Shown here: positions 6,464-6,551 of the stretch, piece after piece
Layout: each line of letters opens with the position of its first letter
How positions within the stretch are numbered: the first letter of the stretch is position 1
Assembly: GCA_020435025.1 (NCBI GenBank)
Contig: JAGRAG010000188.1
Span: forward strand, 1-6,551
Length of the DNA stretch: 6,551 bases
Origin: Bdellovibrionales bacterium
GTDB lineage: Bacteria; Bdellovibrionota; Bdellovibrionia; Bdellovibrionales; UBA1609
Direction: 5' to 3'
Notes under the pieces: generated by a model
What the model saw: the letters and a program-made list of their open reading frames with translations, nothing else
What the model was told of the DNA's origin: nothing
The model's database searches: none
Translations under genes and position numbers: made by a program

Positions 6464-6501
6464 AAAGGACGGTTTGCTTCAAAATTAAAAAGGAAGGAAA
6501 A

Positions 6502-6551
6502 TGGCTCGGGTGGAGAGACTTGAACTCCCGACAGGGTGATTAACAGTCACC
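6502..6551 (-). tRNA. tRNA-Asn(GTT), 5' part outside the window
   Basis: Read on the minus strand, the anticodon arm is GGTGA, loop CTGTTAA, TCACC (6551-6535), with anticodon GTT at 6544-6542. A 5-nt variable region follows, then a T arm with loop TTCAAGT and 5-bp stem, the acceptor 3' strand CACCCGA, discriminator G and an encoded CCA (6504-6502). The first 26 nt, including the D arm, lie beyond the edge. The gene converges on the LysR-type gene with 38 nt between. Confidence 0.95.

Noticed and set aside
6464..6501. Terminator between the LysR-type gene and tRNA-Asn
   Set aside because: A T-rich run is present on the minus strand after the tRNA, but I could not find a stem before it.

Overview
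This window looks like chromosomal DNA from a Gram-negative, proteobacteria-like organism of fairly low GC. It encodes a secreted YceI-family protein with a Sec signal peptide, a LysR-type regulator, an AlgI-type membrane O-acyltransferase and a YgiD-type dioxygenase, all common in Proteobacteria and Bdellovibrionota. The species cannot be named from the sequence. Shine-Dalgarno-like sites are present, and two genes appear to use non-ATG starts.

Left part (1-2282, minus strand): a two-gene operon driven by a good sigma70-like promoter (TTGACT-18 nt-GATAAT). It encodes a cupin-domain protein and, 32 nt downstream, an adenylate-forming acyl-CoA synthetase. The ligase is cut by the window edge only a few residues before its expected end. 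Divergent from it, 2463-3854 on the plus strand encodes an AlgI/DltB-type MBOAT acyltransferase. An acid-activating enzyme beside a membrane acyltransferase suggests modification of a surface polymer or lipid; this is inference.

Middle (3855-3964): a short convergent intergenic region holding a weak plus-strand terminator and a 93-bp element with 19-bp imperfect inverted ends.

Right part (3965-6463): ygiD (catechol-type extradiol dioxygenase) and yceI (periplasmic isoprenoid-binding family) lie in tandem on the minus strand. They are divergent from a LysR-type regulator on the plus strand. The yceI-lysR gap contains a perfect 12-bp-arm dyad with T-N11-A geometry. It lies about 66 bp upstream of the start point predicted from the yceI -10 box, which is the usual position for a LysR-family recognition site. 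A regulator, operator and target operon are therefore all visible.

Right edge (6502-6551, minus strand): the 3' part of a tRNA-Asn(GTT) gene with encoded CCA, convergent with lysR. I saw no CRISPR array, insertion sequence, transposase or rRNA. No complete novel system is evident. The best leads are the ligase/cupin-MBOAT pair, the LysR operator and the 93-bp inverted-repeat element.
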